64,000 nt of DNA, taken from the NCBI GenBank assembly GCA_009760855.2, contig WPIO01000169.1, positions 237,501 through 301,500 on the forward strand, written 5' to 3'. Shown one piece after another: positions 1-11,244 of this stretch. Within the stretch, counting starts at the first letter, position 1. The number at the start of each line of letters is the position of its first letter. A model generated the notes under the pieces. The model did no database searches. It saw only the letters and a program-made list of their open reading frames with translations, and had not been told where the DNA came from. The position numbers and the translations under genes were made by a program. This DNA comes from Cristatella mucedo (taxonomy: Eukaryota; Bryozoa; Phylactolaemata; Cristatellidae).

Positions 1-130
1 CCTAACCATGTTATTCATTTTGTTTGTTTTTCAAGCATGATTTTACTTACCATTCAATTGCATTTCCCTTTGCAGCAAATGTAAAGCGCCTAGAAAGAGA
101 TTAAGTTCTCTGAGGGTGCTTTATCAAATA

Positions 131-184
<54 letters not shown>

Positions 185-195
185 GATGCCAGGTA
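1..195 (+). mobile_element. LINE A 3' end with (ATT)n tail
   Basis: 5'-truncated 3' end of a CR1/L2-type non-LTR retrotransposon. The 3' UTR leads into a hairpin at 83-124 (arms near AAAGCGCC and the matching GGTGCTTT, inner arms AGAGA/TCTCT), followed by about 50 bp of (ATT)n. The same 3' end recurs at least fifteen times in the window. The family assignment rests on longer copies (60402-61985, 58284-59548) where the hairpin follows a reverse transcriptase reading frame. Confidence 0.85.
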
Positions 196-1650
196 CCCTC
201 TACTGAAGCTAGGCTCCAAGACCGTGACTCCTTTTACAGCCAAAGTTCACTGTCGTCTGAAGGCAAGCATTACTGAAACCTTCTATTATTGAAACCTTCA
301 TTGGAGCAATGACACAAGTACAGTATACATCTTCAGTTACCCAAAATAGCAAATGTACTCTCATCGCCCCATTCGATTTCGCTCCTACAGTCCTCGTTGG
401 TTGCGTGCTCTCACTGTAGCCCACTCCCAACGAACCACTTTATGCTTGACAGACACAACATGCTTCTTTTTTGCTCCCTGAACACGCACACCTTGTTCAT
501 CTAGTCGACGCCTGATCGTATACTAACCAACTAGCTTCCCAGTAGCAGCCTGCGGGCTTCAAGCAAGAACACTTGCGGTAGTAAAAAAGATGCCTCAGGT
601 GACATGCAGGACCGGGTCACGGGTCACGGGCTCTCCTCAAGGGGCCGGGTCTCCTTGCGTTATCAATGATACCGGCCATAACCATCTTCTTCAGCTTGTA
701 CTGCAGCGAAGTCTCACCAATTCGAGTTAGTAGAGTGATTGCAACGTTACCAAGTTCCATTTGGCGCAAAGCACACATTTGACCCGTCGTAAAGGCAGTC
801 AACTAGACAGCCATAGCCATATGGGTTGGCGAAAGCGTGAGGCTAGGAAACGAGCATAGCTGGTGCACTCCTGTTTTCATACTACTGTGCATATCCAAGT
901 ACTGCCAAAAAACAGACAATTGCAGCCGTTTCAAGACGCTGAAATGGTGAAATCCGTCATTTTTTTAAAGGAATTCTGAGGGCTGAAAATGGCGCCTCTC
1001 GTTATTTTTCTGTCGTATGCACGGATTCATCGAAAAGGTCATGAAAGTCATTGTGTTGATTGGGCACATTCACTCTTCGTGCTTAGTCTACTGTTTCACG
1101 GTAGAACACCTACAATTCTCATTAACTAGCAGACACCAATACTTTTTTGCTCGAGCGTGTGTGTGCGCGCACGTGTGTATACATGTACCGGAAAGAACAG
1201 AAAGCCATGTTGTACACTGCTCGGATGTGCTGGTCGGTGACCACTAGCAACCCTCATCATCGTTTAGCGTGCCATCTGGAAGGATTGGGCTTGAACACAG
1301 CAAGCTGTGCAAGCATGCACGTGTGAACACTCGTGGGCACAAGTGGGTGGGCGAGCGTGAGTGACTCCGTATGTGGCTCCACAAAACCAAGAAGATTAAG
1401 TGATTAGTACAGTACACAAGCTAGAGCAATCTTGAGCCTTTATGGCTGCAATCCATAGCCATTTGTTCTCGGTTTTGGTTAATCCTGCCATGAGGATGCA
1501 GTGATATGTGCTTGAATGAGCACTACTACTCCCTGTCAATGCACGGTCCATTGCACACGAGTTGCATCCTCATTCCTCTCGGTATCACCAACCGTACGGT
1601 ACCTCTCGTTCTGCCGGGCTGGTCTAGCCGAGGTCGTGAGCTCGAGCCCA
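196..1650. other. No recognised gene
   Basis: I see no convincing exon or known repeat here. Short open frames (for example 617-802 on the minus strand) lack splice context or recognisable motifs. A CA/GT-rich stretch lies near 1158-1185. Confidence 0.5.
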
Positions 1651-1659
1651 GTGGCACAT

Positions 1660-2980
1660 GTAATGTAATGTATGTAATGTATGTAATGTATCTCCGTCTG
1701 TAACTCCACAAAGTCATAAAGACCTGTGGGTGTTATGCAGGAGAGTTTTGTACACGCACTCACAGCCTAAGCGGCTTTCGGTAAGCATTCGGTAGCCAAC
1801 AGACTTCGTCTCATGCAACAAAGAGCAAGTGGGAAGCATAGCAGAGTCAGGAGAGCAGTTGAGGTAGTGTGTAGCATGTGTCCAGCTCAGGACCGCTGAA
1901 AAGGATGAGCCATGGTCGGTAGTAAGAGAGTAGTTGTCGTTGCGTCAGAATTGTGGAAGCGAGTTCCACAATCTAGGACCTGCAGAGCTAAAACTTCTGT
2001 CGTCAACGGTCTTTAAGCAGAGGAATGGAACAGCTTGAAATTGAACAAACAAATTGAAAGGAATCTCCACGACTCTTTACACGGATAGAATGAACAGGAG
2101 CACGCTTGTAAAGAGGTCTCCTGAGTGTCATGGTCACTGCATCATTGAGGGTATCGAGGCTGTCTGTAGAGTCAGGGTGCAGGTCAAGAAGACCGGCATC
2201 CAAAACAGATTTCAAAAATGTGTCCATGTCAATGCTTTTCAAGTTACGTCGCTTGAGAAGCTCGACATTGCCCTGTACGTACAAGCGAGAAGGAACAGTA
2301 AATGAGATCGAAAAATGATCCAAGACGGTCAGTGGACACACCACAAGGTCAGTGGGAAAGACATCCTTAGTGATCACGAGATCTAGAATGTGGCCACCGA
2401 CGTGGGTGGTATGATTAACGTGTTGGACCAAACCAAAATTCTCCAGACAGTCAAGAAACGAGCAAACCTGGCTGTTACTAGGGTTGTCAACGTGAATATT
2501 GAAGTCTCCTACAATCAGTAACGGCCTGTCACACACAAATATTTTAGCGAGGAACTCTGAAAACTCCTCTATAAACAAGTTTAGACAGCCAGAATGAGGC
2601 CGGTATATCACAAGAGTGAGAGGCATTGTCTTTGATGAAAACCTGATTGCAACCGATTCAAACGATGGCCATGCGAAAAACTGCACATTTTATAGCCAAA
2701 CAATTCACGAACAACAATTGCAACCCCGCCACCAACCTTGTCAGAACGCATGGACTGATAGAATGAGAACCCAGGTGGAGTGGTCTTAGAAATACAGCTA
2801 CTGGAACAAGGCGTCATCCAAGTTTCGGTAAGCAGAAATGCATCTAGCTTCTCCTGGACCACCTGATAGCGGATAAGTAACCCCTTGGTTTTTAGCGAGC
2901 AGACATTTAGCATGCGGAATTTAAGAGTCTGTCCAACAACTGGGCGACGGTGATGAAGTGGCTTGTATTCACGTCGGCGT
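1660..2980 (-). mobile_element. LINE B copy with reverse transcriptase deleted
   Basis: On the minus strand this holds an APE-type endonuclease: an ETW motif near 2840, GDFNIHVD near 2490 and a DH motif near 2310. It is followed by the start of the EN-RT linker and then, at about 2042, directly by the LINE B 3' end and its (ACATT)n tail at 1660-1690. The reverse transcriptase present in the copy at 55921-58283 is missing, a deletion of roughly 1.8 kb. The frame is also broken between the two endonuclease parts (2608-3099 and 2003-2686), so this is a dead copy. Confidence 0.8.
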
Positions 2981-2981
2981 G

Positions 2982-3052
2982 TATAATAATAATAATAATA
3001 ATAATAATTCACTTGATAAAGCGCCCTCAGAGAACTTAATCTCTCTCTAGTG
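2982..3052 (-). mobile_element. LINE A 3' tail hairpin, solo
   Basis: An (AAT)n run is followed by the inverse of the LINE A terminal hairpin. Only the last ~70 bp of the element are present, abutting the 5' side of the LINE B copy. Confidence 0.75.
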
Positions 3053-3091
3053 TATCCGGTCCGGCGGACTCGGGCCCTTCGAATTTGAATT

Positions 3092-3155
3092 GGACACATG
3101 TGAAGCGCCTGAATAGAGATTGAGTTCTCTTAGGGCGCTATATAAATATTTTTTT
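3092..3155 (+). mobile_element. SINE1 3' end fragment
   Basis: Contains the SINE1 version of the tail hairpin (GAAGCGCCTGAATAGAGATT ... GGGCGCTATATAAAT), followed by a T-rich run. The tRNA-like head is absent. Confidence 0.6.
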
Positions 3156-3159
3156 TTAC

Positions 3160-4100
3160 ATTCCCTTCAATGGTCTGAGTGCCTGACCATCTTTCTTTCG
3201 GTCGCGGGCAGAGGCATAGCTCAGCCCTCCCATCGTCTTCTTTTAAACACGCTTTGGCACTCTGATCCACAGCCTATGCTCGGTCCATCTATCTAGTTGC
3301 TTTCAAACAATTCGTGTTTTATTATTTTATTCAGTTAATTCGCAAATTCTGGCTCTAATTGAGACCGCGGCCTGTCTTATCTGCAGCACCCGTAGGTCGT
3401 AGACTGTTTGTTATTGTGAGCAGCAATGGCGGCCACTTAATTGTGATATATGCCGACCATTGTCAAGACAAAGCTATCGAAAACTGTCATGAGTTACCTC
3501 CCTCAATGCATATGGTCTAATTATCGTTAATTTATGCTCTGTATACTACAAGATTACTACACTCTGTCTCCGAAGTAAACCGGAAGCAACAGACCAACAA
3601 ACGGGAAATTTACCAATCTCTGCACCACATATGACTTATGTCCTAACTTGTTGAACCTTGGTACATAAAGGTACGTGTTTGCAGCTTGATGAGATACCAG
3701 CTTGTGACTTTAAAACAGCTTCATTAGCGTTGTAGTTTTGTCCCTTGTAAATTCCAAAAATTAGCCAATACTGCAAGGATAATGTAAAATTTCAAGTACA
3801 AGCTCAGCTCTGCTTTTACTGCAGGAGTTCATTTCCGATTTCGGCTACATACATTTTGCTATGCATTATACATGATTGCAGATAATACAATGCAAGCACG
3901 TTAAATGACATTTTTAGAAAAACGTCTCCAACCGAAATCCGAAATGAGCTCCGGCAGTAAAAGCAGAACTGAACTAAGATTTCAAATTTTTCGTTCATCT
4001 ATCAACTATTGGCCCAGTTGTTTAATTTGCAAACTGTAAGGATCCACTGATAAAGAAGCTGTTTCAAAGTCACAGGCATGGACCTCAAAAACGGCTAACC
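3160..4100. other. No recognised gene
   Basis: AT-rich sequence without a supported exon. The minus-strand open frame at 3816-3998 has no motif or splice context that I can defend. Related sequence recurs at about 62880-63240 (shared wording around 'acttgttgaaccttggta' and 'cttgtgactttaaaacagct'), so this is probably an old dispersed repeat. Confidence 0.5.
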
Positions 4101-4109
4101 TGCAATGCA

Positions 4110-4750
4110 ACTTAATGTAATATATCTCTATATGTAATAACCCAAATCCAAAAAGACTGGGTGTTAGCGGTTTTTATAGCGTACTCACGGCCTAGGCGGC
4201 CTTCGGTATGCATGCGGTAGCCAACAGACTTCAACTCGCGTAACAAGGAAAAAGTTACATAAATATAAAATGCAATTCATTTATATAGCGCCCCAAGAGA
4301 ACTTAATCTCTATTCAGGCGCTTCACATATGCCTCGGGGCTCGAGCCCACGACCTCAGTCAGACCTTGGTCGGGGCGAGCACCTTAACCGCTAGACCAAA
4401 CCAGCTCGTTAACATTAAAGTGAGAAGCATAGCTGAGCCTGGTGGGCATGTAGAGGTAGTGAGTAATATGGAAGTAGCTGGTCGGGATGGCTGAACAGAT
4501 ACACTCCAATGGACGGTAAAAGAGTATATTTATGTCGCTGCACAAGAATAACCGGCGCGATTTTCATAGTCCAAGACCTGCAGAACAAAAGCTTCCGTCG
4601 CCAACGGTCTTCAAGTACAAGAATGAAAGAGCTAATGAATTGTCTAAAGAGGACCTGAGGGCAGGAGGAGGCTGAAACTAGTGCAGCAGTTGAGCTAGGT
4701 ACGAAGTAGCTCAGTCATGCTGGCAGCTCAATGTGCCAAGGGTCAACAAG
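4110..4750 (-). mobile_element. LINE B 3' end, split by a SINE1
   Basis: LINE B 3' sequence with the degraded tail at 4110. It is interrupted at 4265-4412 by an antisense SINE1 and continues to about 4750. The copy is 5' truncated and carries no intact coding frame. Confidence 0.75.
4265..4412 (-). mobile_element. SINE1 (tRNA-derived, LINE A tail)
   Basis: Read on the minus strand, this has a tRNA-like head with an A-box-like TTTGGTCTAGCGGTTAAGG and a B-box-like GGGCTCGAGCCCC. The tail hairpin AAGCGCC...GGGGCGCT matches the end of LINE A. It sits inside a LINE B copy; a short repeat, AAAGT, occurs on each side and may be the target duplication. Confidence 0.75.
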
Positions 4751-5077
4751 TTGGGACCCAAGTCGTATACGATGCAGAAATGGGTAAACACTTTTATTTG
4801 TAGACATGTTCATTCCAGTTTTTTACAGGTTAGGCTTGGTTTGCGGAATCCTTTTAAATGCTTTCCTTTTATGTAAAAGACTCCAGATCGCATTCTATAG
4901 TGTTTGTCTTTTAAAAGGTACCCTATCAAATTATTCGTTTGTTGAACCAATCTTCTCAGATCTTCTCGACATCGACTCTTAAGTAACACAGCTGCAAGAG
5001 GAGTGGAATGCATTTTGATTCTTAGTATTTATTGATGAGCAAAACATAATAAATCCCACTACTGCAGTAACGGCACA

Positions 5078-5150
5078 TCTAAAGTCCCTAGAAAGAGATT
5101 AAGTTCTCTGACGGTGCGATACAAATGTCTTATTATTTTTTATTATTACA
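5078..5150 (+). mobile_element. LINE A 3' tail hairpin, solo
   Basis: Terminal hairpin of LINE A (CCTAGAAAGAGATTAAGTTC and flanks) with a short TTATT tail. No LINE coding sequence precedes it. Confidence 0.6.
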
Positions 5151-5243
5151 GTCAATAGTATTGCAGGATTGTAAAATCAACCCATAACGCTTGACATATC
5201 ATTCGGTAGCATAACAGAAAAAAAGAAACTGCCTGCTAAGTAC

Positions 5244-5383
5244 CTGCAGCTGAACGGGGTCGAGTGATACGTCCCATTCGTCGCCAGTTGCATCGTCCAG
5301 CGCATGCTCGATCTCCCGGAGCTGTGCTGAGTACTCCTCGAGGAACTTTCCATATTTGCGCAACTGCACTTCTCCGAGGATCT
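5244..5383 (-). CDS. WASHC4: WASHC4 second coding exon
   Basis: 140 bp bounded by TTCTGCTCATAG and the donor GTACTT, encoding 46 full codons after a split lysine codon. Contains YGKFLEEY and LDPVQLQ, the most diagnostic part of the call. Confidence 0.85.
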
Positions 5384-6377
5384 CTATGAGCAGAAATTGT
5401 CATTAATGGAAGAAAAAAAAGAAGATTGCACGAAACGACTCTCTAAGAAAAACGCGAAAAGATGAGCATCCGAAACGTCAGAGCAAAATCGTCAGGAGTC
5501 AGAGCGAATCGTCAGGAGAACATCGTGTATTTTAGCCAGCATTCTGCTCTGCTATGTTCGCATGCAAGCGCTCGCGCTTTCGAATGGGTGACGGTACACG
5601 CACACGTAAGCACGAACACGGGGGGGGTGGTGGTGGTGGTGGTAGCGTCGGCTAGACCCGCGATTTCATTGATCGTCGCCGTATGCAGCGGCAATAGAGC
5701 GGTCGCAAGCTCGTGACGGGCCAACAGTCCATAGCTCGCGCGCTTCCAGAAACACGCCCCTCCCGCTCATGCTAACCGCCAGCATCGGTAGCACTGCCGC
5801 AGGTAAAAGCGAAGGAATATTATTCACAGCACTTCTCGTTTCGTTTTGTTTTGTTTCGTTCCTGACAGTAGAAAGCAGATCTAGGTATGTCTCAGCAAGT
5901 CGAGACTGAGCGAACAAGGTCGATCAAGAATTACGACTCGATCGACGGGGTGCTGCTAAATCGCAGCCACGCAGATAAGTAAAGAAGTCGCTATCTGGCG
6001 AGGAAACTCCATTCCTTCGGCCCGATCACGCATGCTGCCTAGTGAACAGGGGCTTCGGCCCCACTGTCGACGATGTGATAGCGAAGAACCCCACCCCCCC
6101 AGCCGGCACAGCAAAGGTTCTGCTACTAGTCAAGCAACATAAAGTGGAGTCACAATGCCCCCCATATACCACTCGTCCTAACGGTACGGTATTTTAAATT
6201 TGAAACCACGCTACCAATCAACTAACTTGCAGAGCCGTCGTCGAACTTGTCGAACTCCCACTCCGACGGTGGCACGGAGACGGCCATCGTCCGGATGCCA
6301 CCTCCAGCCTCCAAGAGCTTCACCGCAAAAACACAGGATACGTCGTTCGGCCAATCACGGTACCCATAGATATATCC
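5244..6377 (-). CDS. WASHC4: WASH complex subunit 4 (SWIP), 5' exons
   Basis: Two minus-strand exons encode the first 66 residues of a protein closely matching the WASHC4/SWIP N-terminus. WASHC4 is a scaffold of the WASH complex, which activates Arp2/3 actin assembly on endosomes. Seen in sequence: residues 9-18 contain [10 protein letters not shown], then [23 protein letters not shown] and LDPVQLQ, in the order and spacing known for the family. The join is phase-exact: exon 1 ends with one base of a codon at a GTTAGT donor and exon 2 supplies two after a CATAG acceptor. The start ATG is at 6287-6285, giving a first residue that aligns with the known protein start. The remaining ~1,100 residues were not found left of 5244 and probably lie outside the window. 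Confidence 0.85.
6227..6377 (-). CDS. WASHC4: WASHC4 first coding exon (with in-frame 5' extension)
   Basis: Coding from the ATG at 6287 to the GTTAGT donor just below 6227 (20 codons plus one base). The frame stays open upstream of the ATG for 30 more codons to a TTTTAG acceptor-like site at 6378-6380, but that part has no counterpart in the family and no ATG in frame, so I treat it as 5' UTR. Confidence 0.8.
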
Positions 6378-6944
6378 CTAAAAGTCAGCTCCGCCCAGTC
6401 ACGAAATAGAATGAACCAGAAAGCCTGGCGTGAGTCGAATTTTCGTAAGTCGATAAAGGTATGTGATACGTTCTATTATGATACTTTCTGACGAAGACAC
6501 GGAGGGATAATTGAATTGAGAGGGGGTTACAAAAGAATTTTGCGGCGTTCAAGAATTTTAATGAGAATGTACTTGGATTTTCGATTTCTTTTTTCGAGGC
6601 CGTGGCCGAGTTCGTATCTCCAAATTAACCTCAGTCAAAGCGTCGTAATTCGGAGGGTGACTGTATATAAAGTAACCCTGTATTTAGCAGCAATCCCATA
6701 CGTCGGCTGCCGTAAGTCATCGGAAACCAAAATGGATTGAGTCTAGCAAGTGTAGCTGTTCACCTCCAAACAGACCAGCGAAACTAGGTTTAAGATGCAA
6801 TTTGTAATAGATTATGAATCAGCTTACTTAATAATGCAACTTTGGCTTTCGGTCAATTTTTCTAATAAGTGGTTGTGGTGAACTTACCGCGCTTAGAGCT
6901 TGGAGTCTGATGGCAAGCCTGTTCGTCGATGGATGTTAACACGT

Positions 6945-7700
6945 AACGATTATAATAATAATGCACTTGATAAAGCACCCTCAGAGAACCCAATCTCTTT
7001 CTAAGCGCTTTACATATCTGCAAAGGGAAACGCGATATAATGGTGAGTAATATCATGCTTGATAAACAACATGAATAACATGGTTAGGAGTGACATGCAC
7101 AGGGTCAGCATGCAAATGTGGTTAGTGGCAGCATGCACAGTATCAGCACGCATAAGCACGTGAAGGACGAATCACAGGGACCCACTAAATGCTGTCCTAA
7201 ATAGCTGTGTTTTTAAGTTTTTTTTAAATGTGGTCAAGTCAGGGAATGTCGTGACGCAAGTCGGGAGTGAGTTCAAGGCTTTGGGTGCATACGAACTAAA
7301 TGCACGGTCCCCAAAGGATTTGAGGTTTGTACGAGGTATTGGCAAACTATTGGATTCCGAAAAGCGGGTGATACGATGCTTGGCTTGGTGGTAGAGTAGA
7401 TCTGAGAGATAGGCTGGAGCCAAAGAATGAAGGGACCTAAAAGTGAGCGACAAAACCTTGAAGTCGATGCGTTGCTTGACTGGGAGACAGTGCAGGTCGG
7501 CGAGAAGTGGTATGACGTGGCAACTGCGACGCTCACGATAGGTAGTATAGCTGCAGGAGTTGTGCACCAGCTTTAAGCGCCTGATTGCACAGGCCGGTAG
7601 GAGGCACTGCTCTCCACCCCACTCCATTCTCATTCTCCACTGCACTCGGGAGCGAAGCTGGTTCGGCTTTAATACCGCTATAGGCAAATGTTCAATCAGC
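6945..7700 (-). mobile_element. LINE A 3' portion with RT C-terminus
   Basis: The (AAT)n tail and hairpin at 6948-7010 lie on the minus strand. Next comes the 3' UTR, and then a frame (7172-7687) covering the C-terminal part of the ORF2 protein: the LPVKQRIDFKVL, SLAPAYLSDLL and FGDRAFSSYAPKA motifs shared with the other copies. The copy is 5' truncated and the frame is partly degraded upstream. Confidence 0.85.
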
Positions 7701-7821
7701 TAAATGGTCGAGGGCCTCTAGGCTACTCCCGTCGCGTAGCAACTTTTCATTTTTCATTGTATTATTATTCAAACACTAGTTAAATATTTATTTAAACACT
7801 GGAAAATGTAACAAGATTCTT

Positions 7822-7936
7822 GATCCGCCCGCGCCGCGAGAGGAAGCCTCTGCCATGACCAGGAGTCGAACCTGGGTTATCGCGGCCACAATGCGAAGTA
7901 CTGACCACTATACTATCACGGCCACAACTGCTGATC
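7822..7936 (-). mobile_element. 115-bp tRNA-His element, copy 1
   Basis: Unit bounded by GATCCGC on the left and GCTGATC (one change from GCGGATC) on the right in plus coordinates, so its ends are inverted repeats. It is exactly the same length as the copies at 12557, 15700 and 21686. Confidence 0.8.
7851..7922 (-). tRNA. tRNA-His(GTG)-like, slightly decayed
   Basis: A 72-nt cloverleaf on the minus strand with loop TTGTGGC (anticodon GTG), T arm CCAGG-TTCGACT-CCTGG and discriminator A. It has one mismatch in the anticodon stem (TCGCA/CGCGA) and a G-U pair in the acceptor stem, so it is less intact than the other three copies. Confidence 0.55.
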
Positions 7937-8155
7937 GACATTGAGTACTCTACAACGCATTCTATACAGTACTTCCTACCTACTAGAGTCTTGCCGTTAT
8001 CGTTATTATCTACCAAGCATGCTGCACGGACTTGCAAAATTCACGATCCACACAATGCGGTCAGATTAGGATCTCTCCCCTCTCTCTCTCATCTCTTTCT
8101 TCTCCTCTCTCTCTCTTCTGCAGGCCATGCGCACGGCCGGATATCCGATTGATAC

Positions 8156-8230
8156 CGCCTAGAAAGAGATTGAGTTCTCTGAGGGCGCTTTATCAAGTGT
8201 ATAATAATAATAATAATACTTATTATTATT
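8156..8230 (+). mobile_element. LINE A 3' tail hairpin, solo
   Basis: Hairpin (CCTAGAAAGAGATTGAGTTC ... GGGCGCTTTATCAAGTG) followed by an (ATA)n/(ATT)n run, immediately after a CT-rich stretch at 8078-8122. Confidence 0.75.
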
Positions 8231-8345
8231 AGCTGATTCCACAACCTCTATTTTATGGCGGCAGACGAGCCTTGCGGCTATCACTCCTGCTTGCAGTGGG
8301 CGATAAGGCCCGCTGCCCGCTGCAAATGCAAAACTACAACCCACG
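8228..8345 (-). mobile_element. SINE2-like fragment, diverged
   Basis: Minus-strand match to the SINE2 3' half (AGCTGATT ... GGCGGCAGACGAGCCTTGCGG ... TTGCAGTGGGCGATAAGG). The tRNA head is poorly preserved. Confidence 0.5.
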
Positions 8346-8419
8346 ACCCAGACGCAATTGAAGCGTGAGCACCTAAAGGTTAAAGGTTAAGACCCCGAGC
8401 GATTAAAGTGAACGGGAGA

Positions 8420-8765
8420 CTGCTAGTTCTCACGCTGACCCACAAGGCCGGCCCCGGCTAGGCTACTTCATGCCTAGCTGAACTGCTGCACCAGTTTCAG
8501 CCTCCTCGTGCCCTCTATAGAGATCAATTAGCTGAACTGCTACTCCCATGCTGCTTACTCACTACCGCTGCAGCCGTCTCCTGACTCAGCTTTTTTTCTC
8601 ACTTTCTCGTCGTTGCGTGAGATGGAGTCTCTTGGCTAACCGAATGCGCACGGAAAGCCTCAATGGCTGAGAGTGCGCTATACAAAACTGTCCTGCGTAA
8701 CACGCACATCGTTTTCGATGTTTTGCGGAGTTGCAGACGGAGACGCGTTACATTGAATTACCCTG
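8420..8765 (+). mobile_element. LINE B 3' end
   Basis: Plus-strand LINE B 3' sequence, including TAGCTGAACTGCTGCACCAG and the terminal part GTTGCAGACGGAGACGCGTT with a weak ACATT tail. No open frame. Confidence 0.7.
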
Positions 8766-8884
8766 CGCGTGCTTTGCCGATCGCTGATACAAGATATATG
8801 AAAACCGACGGCAAGCCGCGGGAAAAACCGGCGGACGGCAAAGCAACATTCGTATTCGCGAGGACAGTCTCCGCTCGGGTCTTA

Positions 8885-9035
8885 GCCCATGGCCTAAGGC
8901 GCTCGCACTGAAGCACCCAGGTCATGGGTTCGATTCCTGCCGAGGGCAGTCCTGTATCGCCTACTGCAAGCTGGGGCGATAGCCGTTAGCCCTTACGTCG
9001 CTATATCGACGAGGCTGCTATATCAGTCTGCCTTC
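8885..9035 (+). mobile_element. SINE2-like element, diverged
   Basis: B-box-like GGGTTCGATTCCTG at 8927-8940, followed by a degraded SINE2 body (TACTGCAAGC, GATAGCCGTTAG, CGAGGCTGCTATATCAG). Confidence 0.55.
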
Positions 9036-9838
9036 ATCTGTTCAGGAGTCGGATATCCGGCAGCTGGCCATGCGATTGGCCAGCAGAATGAAGGTGCGCC
9101 GCCCACTCGGATGGCACCCCCCTCTCCAGTACCGCTTTATACAGCCCATGCCTTCGTTTCCCGACGGCCAGTTCACGGACGGCGGTGCCCCACTCATGAC
9201 GCAAGCGGCGCGGGATTGACTTTAAGAATTACGGAGGATAAATGCCTGAAATGTCAGCCAGGGGCAGATTTTTTCGAGACGCTGGGGTGCTAATCAGCCG
9301 GATTACGGCAGTCGCTAGAGATTATTAGTGGTTCGTGAGCGGTAGTACGACAAGGTAAACAGTACGGAGCGGGTGGGAGGGAGGAGAGGAGGCCCGATGC
9401 TTTTTTATTTCTGATGTAGCGTCAAGTTACAGGGATCGGCTGCCACGCTTTAGGGTCACCGAGTTATTTAAGCACTGGCTTACCATTGGCGATGGCGGTC
9501 ACGTGACTGTGGGCACGCAACCCGTTCGGTGTTTGTCGTATGTGCGGCCGCTAGCGTCGTCTTCGCCTGGAGGTGCCTGCGCGACCGTCGAACCTGCTCG
9601 CTGCGTACATGCGAGCCACGTGAGTTCTGGCCGCCACCTCACAGCGCATTAGCTCGGGTTTTCTTTTTGTCCTTTGAAATACACTCCTAGGCAAAGACCC
9701 AAAATGGCTTGTCCACTCACGCTACCTGTGAACGCGAGGTCGTACTCGGTAGTCAGCTGAGCGAACGCCGTCGCGACGCACTCATCCCCCGACTTCCGAG
9801 TCGGACCGCTCCCACATTGGGCGAATCTTAATCTTTGG
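9036..9838. other. No recognised gene
   Basis: Mixed composition with no supported exon. The minus-strand frame at 9649-9849 with a GTGAGT donor at 9720 was considered and rejected as a WASHC4 exon. Confidence 0.45.
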
Positions 9839-9839
9839 C

Positions 9840-10480
9840 TAAGCTGCATTCGACTTTCCTCGTTGCCGATGCCGACTTTCCTCCTAGGGCGTTTTCACTA
9901 CCGATTCGGGAAACGCTGATGGCCGACTTGGTCTCGCCCATAGCGCCCTGCTCTAATGCGGGAGGCTGGTATGAAAGAGGGTTTCCCGGAAAGCCGCCGA
10001 GCCATCGCCAGCAGAAGTTGTTCGGCGCTGCAGTCATCATTTTAGAGTAGTATGCGAAGAATAAAAATAAGAGAAAGATAAGCATACAAAAACTATTTTG
10101 AGAAAGTAGAAAGTGCTTAGCAATATGCCACGTACGGGTACGTGGGTTGATCTCATAAGCGGACTCACGGCGTCGCCTGTTTAGAAAGTGGTATTTCCAC
10201 ATAAGCGTCCCATGTTCAGGGACTTGCTCTTAATGCATCAATTTAACTCGAGCCGACGAACTTTCAGATATTTTATTTTAACTGTGGGGTGTAAATGCCA
10301 CGAATCACGGGGATTTGATTGGTCGGCTGGTCCAACCGGGAGCCAAAAAGTAGAAACAGCTACCCCTTAATGGCAGCCGGCCGATTAGGTTCCTACCCCA
10401 TTATGTGATTCCATACGATGACGCGGTAGCCCAAACCAGAGGGAAATCGGACCAAAAGCGGCACCGATTTAGCATGAAAA
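9840..10480 (+). mobile_element. Inverted-repeat DNA element M1, diverged copy
   Basis: Matches both arms of the better-preserved copy at 38267-39074: GGTATGAAAGAGGGTTTCCC and AGAGTAGTATGCGAAGAATA on the left, and GATTGGTCGGCTGGTCCAAC and GATGACGCGGTAGCCCAAA on the right. The terminal repeats are decayed. No transposase frame. Confidence 0.55.
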
Positions 10481-10484
10481 ACGA

Positions 10485-11240
10485 TAAATGTTAACGCAGC
10501 TTTAGAGCTCATTGAAAGGGCATTTGAATAGGAATTTGAATTCGGTGGTCGGTTATCCTGCCGCCTCCCAGCACAGCGCTTAGGAAATATGCGGACAGGA
10601 AGCACTTCGACTTATCAGAAATTGAGCCAGAAGAGCGACGTTGATAGGATCTCGGTTGACTATTATAGGGCGAAGGTAACGTTTGTGTTCCCGTACCGCT
10701 TGCATGGAAGCTGCTGTCGTGTTTCGTTAGCCCTCCTGCTTCCGAGGCGCTAGTTCCACCTTGACATTCGTTCATCGCTGTGAGCTATAGCGCTAGTTAC
10801 GTTAGTTAGGTTTTGTGTGAAACTCTTACGCTCCTAAGCCGCTACAGGCGTTCCTAACTAGCAAGTGCCCGAAAGCGCCCCTAAAAGAGATCGTAGCACG
10901 TGAAAGGAAGGCTGCCGCACACTGCTGTCGGGAGCAGCTGGTACCCACGCTTTGGTACCTCTGAAGGTCAGAGTCGATAGGTGAGCTTGAGCATTGGGAG
11001 CGCGGCTGGCTTACTCGCGGCAGTCCCTCTCTCTTTGACGGATGCCTGAGTGTGCACTAAACGTTCTCCATCAAATCTCTTCCTCGCTCTGCCGTGGCTG
11101 TGGGAGCTCAGCAGATGACGGTGAGAGATGAAGTGTTACCCGTGAGTGTAGACGAGTGTCTAATGTGAAACGTTCGCCTAGAACTTCGGTTCGTCTGGGC
11201 GTTCGTGATCGAGATGTGGAGCTAGCCCATCAGTGGATCA
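10485..11240. other. No recognised gene
   Basis: No exon or repeat identified with confidence. Confidence 0.45.
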
Positions 11241-11244
11241 GAGC

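Noticed and set aside
9649-9849. Minus-strand frame with a GTGAGT donor at 9720 that fits the phase of the WASHC4 exon at 6377
   Set aside because: WASHC4 proteins begin at the Met encoded at 6287, and the extra residues have no counterpart in the family. The phase match is a one-in-three coincidence.
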